The notes beneath the pieces were generated by a model, which did no database searches, was not told the DNA's origin, and saw only the letters and a list, made by a program, of their open reading frames with translations. Below are positions 1 through 5,800 of a stretch of 11,332 nucleotides of DNA, piece by piece. Source of the stretch: Hondaea fermentalgiana (Eukaryota > Sar > Bigyra > Thraustochytrida > Thraustochytriidae); NCBI GenBank assembly GCA_014084085.1, contig NPFB01000232.1, positions 3,022 to 14,353 on the forward strand, in the 5' to 3' direction. Every line of letters starts with the position of its first letter. The stretch's first letter is position 1. The position numbers and the translations under genes are program-made.

Positions 1-598
1 CCTAAAAATACCGGAATTATTGCGTTTGGTTGGCTAAAACTCCAGGCGAGTAAGACTGCGGCAATCGACGTTTCTCGCCGGTGGGCGAACGGTCGACCAA
101 CCGATTCGAAAAAAAAATCAAAGCCGGAGGGGTCTAGGTGCCGATTGGCCTTCGCAAAATCATGTATTTCTCTCGTGGACTCCGTGTTAAATTAATTAAT
201 TTAAACAACTGTCTTGTGCAAAGCAATGACAGGTTCTGGTCTGTATTTTCTTTTCTCGGCTGCTGCATGCGTCTGAAATCGCAGAGCTCATGCTGCAGAG
301 AAAAGAACTCAATGCTCTGATTGACTTTCTTTCGGAAAAATGTGATCCGGAGACAAAGCGTGACAGCCAGCACTTTTGCTGCTAGTTTTTCTATCTACTT
401 CTTGGCTGTGACTACCGTGCAGCCAATCTGGGCGAAACTCCATCGTTCCCAAAAGACGATTCATCAGGCCGCACTCTGCGCTGGTCGCTGGCTCGTCGAG
501 GCAATTTCGAGAATCTAGCAAGCTCCAAGTCACTAGCATCGCCTTCTGGGCGCAACGTATACTCTACTGTTAAAAACTAAAGCGGCGCTCACAACGGA
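1..598. other. Left flank, no gene recognised
   Basis: Moderate-GC DNA. All reading frames are short, and none has a recognisable domain. I see no tRNA A/B box pair and no snRNA or rRNA core. The stretch may be the 3' flank of a gene lying to the left or simple intergenic DNA. The only structures I could point to are an AT-only palindrome (listed separately), a short poly-A run near 109-117, and two weak nested complementary pairs near 28-102. Confidence 0.6.
187..204. repeat. 18-bp AT-only perfect palindrome
   Basis: The sequence TTAAATTAATTAATTTAA equals its own reverse complement. It contains overlapping TAATTA cores and a TTAATTAA centre. Being AT-only makes self-complementarity easier by chance, but an 18-bp AT-only tract stands out in this background. 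Possible roles are a homeodomain-type binding site or an easily melted element. No function can be shown from the sequence. Confidence 0.85.
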
Positions 599-1008
599 AT
601 GTCTACCGCCGAAGAACTTGCTACGCCAACGAGGCGAGGCGAGCCACACCATTCGCGCCAGGTTCAGCCGGAGAATTCACTCCATTCTACAACAGGCCTG
701 CCGCAAGGCTGCCGTCCCGAGTCGAGTCGTCTGCAGCGGAAAATGTTCACACCCTTTTGCTCGCACTGCAGCTGGCAGCCGCAAGCAGCCCGACACATAC
801 CACGCGCGAGCGCCGCAGACACCCCCACCCACCGACCATCGACGTCTACTTCCACGCAACGCGAGGTCAAAGTGCCGTCACGGCAGCCCTGCCCGCGGAC
901 CGCTGCCTCGATTTCGTCCGTCGGGCAGCCAGGCCCTTCGGGCGCGCGCCAGCATCAGCACGCGGGGGGCAGCCTATGCCCCCGTCAGAGCAGCCCGGAC
1001 ACGCGCCG

Positions 1009-1032
1009 TGACCCCCGGCCGGCCGGGGGTCA
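1009..1032. repeat. 24-bp perfect palindrome
   Basis: The left half reads TGACCCCCGGCC and the right half is its exact reverse complement. The centre is GGCCGGCC. Symmetry breaks at the next base on each side (G1008 against T1033). It could be extruded as a cruciform, folded as a hairpin in RNA, or bound by a dimeric factor with TGACC-type half-sites. The palindrome is seen directly; any role is inference. Confidence 0.95.
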
Positions 1033-1072
1033 TACTCCGCCTCCTCCCGCGCGGGACGAGTACGACGAGTAC

Positions 1073-1132
1073 GGCGCGCGCGACGCGACGTGTGCGACAT
1101 TTTTGCGGCGCGCGCGACGCAACGTGTGCGGC
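1073..1132. repeat. Imperfect 26-bp direct repeat, two copies
   Basis: Copy one spans 1073-1098 and copy two spans 1107-1132. Both begin GGCGCGCGCGACGC and continue with ACGTGTGCG. They match at 24 of 26 positions and are separated by 8 bp that include a short T-run. The pair lies just right of the 24-bp palindrome in the GC-rich island. It may be a local duplication or paired binding sites. Confidence 0.8.
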
Positions 1133-1287
1133 GCGTGCGAGGCGTGCGGCGGGGGCGCGCTCCGCACCGCACGGCCAGGACACGGCCCGGGAGGGCGGCG
1201 CTGCACGGCGTGGGCACGGCAGCATGGCGCGGGCCGGCGTGGATGAAGAAGCAGCCTGTGCTCGAGGCGCGGGGAGGCCGGACGGTA

Positions 1288-1305
1288 GGAGGCGGAGGAG
1301 GCGGA
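1288..1305 (+). repeat. Tandem GGAGGCGGA repeat, two copies
   Basis: Two perfect 9-bp copies at 1288-1296 and 1297-1305 lie in a purine-rich tract of closely spaced GG pairs. This tract could at most form a weak two-tetrad G-quadruplex. It is probably replication slippage. Confidence 0.8.
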
Positions 1306-1439
1306 GCTGGCGCTGCGCTGGAGATGCGTTGAGCTAGGGCGGGAGCTGGGGCCCGAGCTGGAGGCGAGCCGGGGGGCGCCGCGGCCGGGCGTCTCCGTCT
1401 GCAGTGGTATCACGCCCTGGGACAGTCGTGACGCTACAG

Positions 1440-1464
1440 GAGAGAGAGAGAGAAAGAGAGAGAA
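1440..1464 (+). repeat. GA dinucleotide microsatellite
   Basis: An almost pure GA run interrupted once by AA near the middle. It is a simple-sequence repeat in the GC-rich island, likely length-polymorphic, with no evidence of coding function. Confidence 0.9.
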
Positions 1465-1601
1465 GTTGCTGCTTGCTGTGCGGCCTGCTTCAAACAAAGA
1501 TGGCCCAGGGACGCTGGTTCGAGCGCTCGCGCCGCCTCCGCAGGCGCAGCAGGAGCAGGCAGGCGGCGCTGCTCGAGCGCGGGCCGCGAACGCCGTGCAA
1601 G

Positions 1602-1624
1602 CTCGCCTCGCCTCGCCTCGCCTC
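1602..1624 (+). repeat. CTCGC pentanucleotide repeat
   Basis: About four and a half tandem CTCGC units. The reverse-complement motif GGCGAGGCGA appears as short two-unit runs near 630 and 10867, so this pentamer recurs in both GC-rich regions of the window. Confidence 0.85.
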
Positions 1625-2035
1625 AGCTCGGCACTCGCGGAGCCGCATAGGCGCCGGAAGGACGCAATGGTGGTGAAGGAGGGAAAATGCGAGCAGGGAG
1701 AGCGAGCCGCACCGTTCTCACCTCGCGGCGCGTGCGCCTGCGCGTGCACCTGCACCGGTGAAAGCCAGAATGCCTCAGATTTTCACACTTGCGCTGAAAG
1801 GTGAAAAGGGGGAAAAGAATTTTTAAATGTTTGAATAGTTCACCGGGACACTGACCAAACTATCCGAATTTCTGCACGCGCACTGCTCCTGCTCCTGCTC
1901 GCAGGCATGAGTCGTAAGCAAGGCGAGGCTTCTTCCTAGTCTCCCGCGCAGGCTCGCAGGCGGCGACACCGCGGGGATGCAGGCTGGCTGGGAGCAGGCC
2001 GTCCGGCGAACGGACAATTGCAAGCGGGGCATGTG

Positions 2036-2044
2036 ACCAATCAG
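2036..2044 (+). promoter_or_regulatory. Candidate CCAAT box (NF-Y type)
   Basis: ACCAATCAG matches the extended NF-Y consensus well. It lies about 770 bp upstream of the ATG at 2813. CCAAT boxes work in either orientation and usually lie within about 150 bp of a transcription start, so it may serve an unseen minus-strand or non-coding transcript instead. The match is seen; use is unproven. Confidence 0.35.
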
Positions 2045-2100
2045 GAGCTCTGGCTTGCTGCGGTTTGGCTCCCTCCTGCAAGCAGCAGCTGTAGCGGCTG

Positions 2101-2280
2101 CTGCAAGGAAGTAGTTACAGAGGTTTTGTCTGACGGCAAGCTTGAAAACGAGAAGGTCGCAAGGATTGAATAGTGGTGCTGGTCGCGTTCCTATCAGCTT
2201 GGCGGCTAGCTGCTGCTGGTCACCATCGCATGCGCAACGTGATGACGAAAGTCGTTGTTGCTGTCGGTCACAAGACTTAC
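2101..2280 (-). other. Possible spliceosomal intron, minus strand
   Basis: Read on the minus strand, a strong donor AAG|GTAAGT sits at the 2280/2281 boundary. A good acceptor, TTCCTTGCAG preceded by a TAAC-type possible branch site, ends at 2101. The enclosed 180 nt has GT-AG ends. No protein-coding gene can be assigned around it, so it could belong to a non-coding or 5'-UTR exon pair. A donor this good is expected by chance perhaps once in a few windows of this size, so confidence is low. Confidence 0.18.
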
Positions 2281-2591
2281 CTTCTTTTTGGATTGGACGC
2301 ACGCTTGAAATTGTCGTGGGCGCCCACCTGGCGCACGCCCCATTTGTGAAAATTGCACTGGCGGAAGCGCACACGTCGGCTTTTTCCTCTGTCAGGAAGT
2401 TGCAATGCACCTGAGCAGCGAGGGAAATTCGTTTGATCAATCCGTTTTGGAAAAAGCAGCAGATTGAGAGTTGTTGCGCGCGTACTGACAGTGAGGGAGT
2501 CTCCATTCGTGCCTTTGACTTACTGTTACAAGTCGGAGAAACTGGCAACCTGATTAGGCAGATTAGTATGCGACATTGATGGATTGATTGG

Positions 2592-2612
2592 GGTGTGCAC
2601 ACGTTGCACACC
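2592..2612. promoter_or_regulatory. 8-bp inverted repeat upstream of the large gene
   Basis: GGTGTGCA and TGCACACC flank the 5-base spacer CACGT. The core GTGTGCAC recurs at 2710-2717, about 100 bp before the start codon. The spacing and recurrence suggest a regulator-binding element or an RNA hairpin in the leader. No cognate factor is known to me. Confidence 0.35.
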
Positions 2613-2764
2613 GTCTACAAGTCAGCGCAGACGAAAATCCTGGTAGTTCTTTTTCCCTGAGGCAAATTGTGTAGCTACCAAGACGCCTAAAGTACACCCA
2701 CGCAGTTCGAGTGTGCACGCATCTCTTCGAGGGTCAAAGCAAACTCGAAACGAGGCAAGCTCTT

Positions 2765-2775
2765 GACCAATAAAA
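2765..2775 (+). promoter_or_regulatory. CCAAT/TATA-like tract near the start codon
   Basis: GACCAATAAAA combines a CCAAT pentamer with an AT-rich TATA-like stretch, ending 37 bp before the ATG at 2813. If it is a core promoter element the 5' leader would be very short. It may instead be chance sequence in a longer leader. Confidence 0.22.
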
Positions 2776-2812
2776 CGCAAAGTAGCACAGAAGCGCAGGG
2801 TTTAAGACGAAG

Positions 2813-5800
2813 ATGAGATCGAACGCGAGCGCCCTTGCGGCGCTCGTGCTGATCGCTAGTGTTGTGAGAGTCAATAGTCTTACAATCCAGAAAGTTGCAG
2901 ACCGAGTGAGTATGATGGACAGGTTTCCGGGGTGCGTTATCCTTGGTCACCCCGGATATCCCACTCCAGAGGAGGTTGAAACTGAGGAAATACGGGACCT
3001 CAGCGCAGCGGAATGCCGCGCAACGTGTCTTGAGCGCTGGAAGACGTCGTCCTATCGTGGTATCTGGGTCACAGGGTCTACGGTGGAACCCGACTACAGC
3101 GCAACCTTTCGCCATGAAACCTGCTATCTTGTTGATCGGAACTACCAGGATGTCGGACAAACCTGCACGATGAATAGTGACACGGGAGATCTTGGAGAGT
3201 TTGAACAGGATCATATTGCTTACTGGAGAGTGTATCCTTGCTACAGCGGGAGTCTTCACGACGGTAACCTCGACAGCGATGGGACCGTGCCAGCTTTCGC
3301 GAGCGTCTCCTTTCAAGATGCTACCTACGAGCAGGACTTTTCGTCCTCACGAGCCAAGGCTAGTCTTCCTGACCGAATCGACGTGAGCATCCGGAGTGAC
3401 GGGCCTTACATTTGCAGATGGGCGCATGACAATCAAGACAGTGCCGAGGCTGATGTCTCTGACTATGAGCCATGCCTTAGCTGGAAACACGAAAATCCCG
3501 ACGACATCGACATTTGCACGCTTTACTCTACCCCGCCTTACGAGAGTCCTTTCTATCCTCCAACGGATGCGATTCATTCTAGGGTCTCTGGGCTGATGTA
3601 TTGCAACAAAGACTTTTCCGAGGACACCGCAATTCGAATGACCAGTCTGTATGACGAGCCGGGCTGCATGAAGCAGCATTATAATTGGGGAATCAATATG
3701 AAGGGAGTGGAAGTGGAGAACCCTCATGATTGCCGACGCAAGTGTCAGGAAGATGACAACTGTGTTTTGTTCGTTTTCAATGCAAGTTCGCGAAGCTGCT
3801 ATCTTAAAACCGCGGAGGATTTTATGAACGAAACATCCACTGTGGATACTTACGCAGGCACAAAGGATTGCCATACATGCTCCCCTGGCTACTACATCAC
3901 CACCAACACTGAGCCTGCAAATGGGGTCGACAGTTGCGAACCGTGTCAAATCGGCTACTATTGCGTCGACGGTGAAATGAAGGTGTGTCAGGGTGGAAAT
4001 TACTGCGGTGAGAATGCCACGGCTGCGCTCACGGCTCCGAGCGATGAAAAGCAATGCTCTGAGGACCGCAGCGGTACCGGGTGCGAGCACGAGGTCTGTC
4101 GGGACTCCGCGCTCGGAAACTATCTCGGGTCACTGGACTATACACCGGACCCTGAAAGCTTTGACTTCTCCAACTACGCAATCCCGACTGTTGACGACGA
4201 GGAGGGTGGCTGGGATCTGGCCCAAGAGTTGATTGATGACTCTGATTCCATTCATATCAAGGTCACATTCAAGAATATGATCAAAATGAACATCGTGAAG
4301 GGGTTCAACTTGCCCATCACACTCAACGACGCTTCTGAAGCGAGCATCGTCAAATCGTGGGACAATGTCAATAATATTGACTGCAGTGAACCAAGCGACA
4401 CGTACGTGAGCGTTTCTCTGAAGGCCGAGGACTTTTCCGTCGGCGATAACGTCACGGCTTGTCTGCTGCTGTTTTGGACCAAAGGAAACAAGTTTTCCGA
4501 GTGGGATGACGTTAACACTGAATCGAGCAAAGAAAAAGAGACTGCGAAAAACTGCGTTACGCGGACACTCAAGTTCCATGCTGGCGGCAACTTTTTCGTC
4601 TCGGACATTAGCGGTAATCCCAGAGCCGAGGGCGTGGTCATCTTTTTCAAAGTCGGCGAGGAAGGCGAGGAACAGTACCTGGTCACCGACGCCACCAGTC
4701 GAGTCTTTGGCGACCTCTTTGACAGCTCTTTGACAGCTCGCGACGTTGATTCTACCGTGACCATCATCAATGCAAGTTTGCCCGACACAGACACCGATAT
4801 CAGACTGTGCCCGGACGAAGAGGAAAGCGAGTGCTCGCTGGAGACGGTCCGAGAGCTTGGCAATACGTACACGATTGAGCACCTCAAGACGCGCAAGATC
4901 CAACTCGTCGATATCATGAGCCGCGCGCTTTCCGGAACCGTTCTGCAATCCTTTAATGATGGCAGCGACTCTTGCCAGGTCTCTGGCGTGACCGTGGAAG
5001 CTTTCAACGTCGATGCTGACAGCAGTGCGAGCGCCATTGCTACCAATGTAACTTCGGACGACGGCACATTCGTCCTGAACGTGCCAACTAACACCCAGGT
5101 CAGACTGGAGTTTACCCTCGACAATCACACCTTTACTATCGTGAGTATTGCCGGCGCAGGGCTTTTGGACGAGGCCGGCGTTGAGGTGAGCGACGCCATC
5201 GAGGGCATCGAGGTTCAGGACACCACGATGCAAGACTTTAATCTTCGCGTCGCTGCCACCTTGTGCGACATTCCCGTCGGTCAAGTCGATATCACGCTCT
5301 GGGTGAAAGCGTGTCCTTCCGTCGAGCTTACCATGACCACGACGGAGGTGGAGACGACTTTTTCCCTTCCTGCAGCCAACTACTCGTTCGAGCTCGCCTT
5401 TGCAGATGATACGGACGATGTTCTGTTGCAAAGCTTTGAGTACCAGTTTGCAGATGGAACGTCAGCCCGAGACGTGGACCTGAGCACGGCAAGTGTAGAC
5501 GTGGAAATGCTTCATCAGCCTGTTCCCGACCTTTTGATCTCTTTGGAGAGCGGCCAGCTGTACTTTGATGCGTGCGCGAACGATGAGCTCTTTGACGTGA
5601 TCATTGAGGGAGGAAGCACGATCGAGTTTGAGATCAAGTCCCAGCAGTGGTTTGCCGTGGGCGACGGAAGCCCGCAATTCTGCGGGACACTTCCAGACGG
5701 AACCACGGTCGAGATCACGAGCGAGCTTGCTCCCTCGCTTGACGTCGGGTGCGACGCAAACGATCCATGCGAGACGGCTTTTGTGATTGCCGAGATCAAT

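Larger units (their letters stand above)
599..1800. other. GC- and CpG-rich gene-free island
   Basis: Base composition rises sharply near 600 and falls again near 1800. The interval is dominated by CG dinucleotides, short purine-rich repeats and low-complexity tracts. Frames stay open for over 200 codons on both strands, but the translations are Arg/Ala/Pro/Cys-rich with no domain or credible codon pattern. This is what random high-GC DNA gives. The region resembles the GC-rich stretch upstream of the kinase gene at 10812-11332, so a promoter or 5' leader of an unseen transcript, or a non-coding RNA locus, is a reasonable guess. Confidence 0.55.
1801..2812. other. Upstream region of the large membrane-protein gene
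   Basis: About 1 kb of moderate-GC DNA with no convincing gene. A minus-strand frame is open from 2611 to 1823, but it begins at GTG rather than ATG, is rich in Cys, Arg and Gln, and shows no domain. Between 2582 and 2812 there is no plus-strand ATG, which supports translation of the downstream gene from the ATG at 2813. Candidate elements (CCAAT box, inverted repeat, TATA-like tract, possible minus-strand intron) are listed separately. Confidence 0.5.

Noticed and set aside
28..102. Nested complementary pairs (GGTTGG/CCAACC outside GGCGAG/CTCGCC)
   Set aside because: Only 6-bp stems with unequal internal loops; too likely by chance to call a structured RNA.
599..1246. 215-codon plus-strand frame starting at a true ATG (MSTAEELATP)
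   Set aside because: Only the first few residues look protein-like. The rest is low-complexity Arg/Pro/Ala/Cys sequence from GC-rich DNA, with other frames equally open.
1513..1525. tRNA B-box-like GGTTCGAGC
   Set aside because: The trailing bases do not fit GGTTCRANNCC, and no A box or cloverleaf can be drawn around it.
1030..1755. 241-codon minus-strand frame in the GC-rich island
   Set aside because: It overlaps other long frames on the opposite strand and has repeat-derived, unfolded-looking composition. It is best explained by high GC lowering stop frequency.
2316..2327. 12-bp palindrome GTGGGCGCCCAC
   Set aside because: A few palindromes of this length are expected by chance in a window this size.
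1823..2611. 262-codon open frame on the minus strand
   Set aside because: It starts at GTG (first in-frame ATG gives about 227 codons), is Cys/Arg/Gln-rich and shows no domain. Possible exon fragments remain conceivable but unsupported.
4130..5431. 433-codon open frame antisense to the large gene
   Set aside because: It lies wholly inside a convincing coding sequence, and its translation has no domain. It is a codon-bias shadow.
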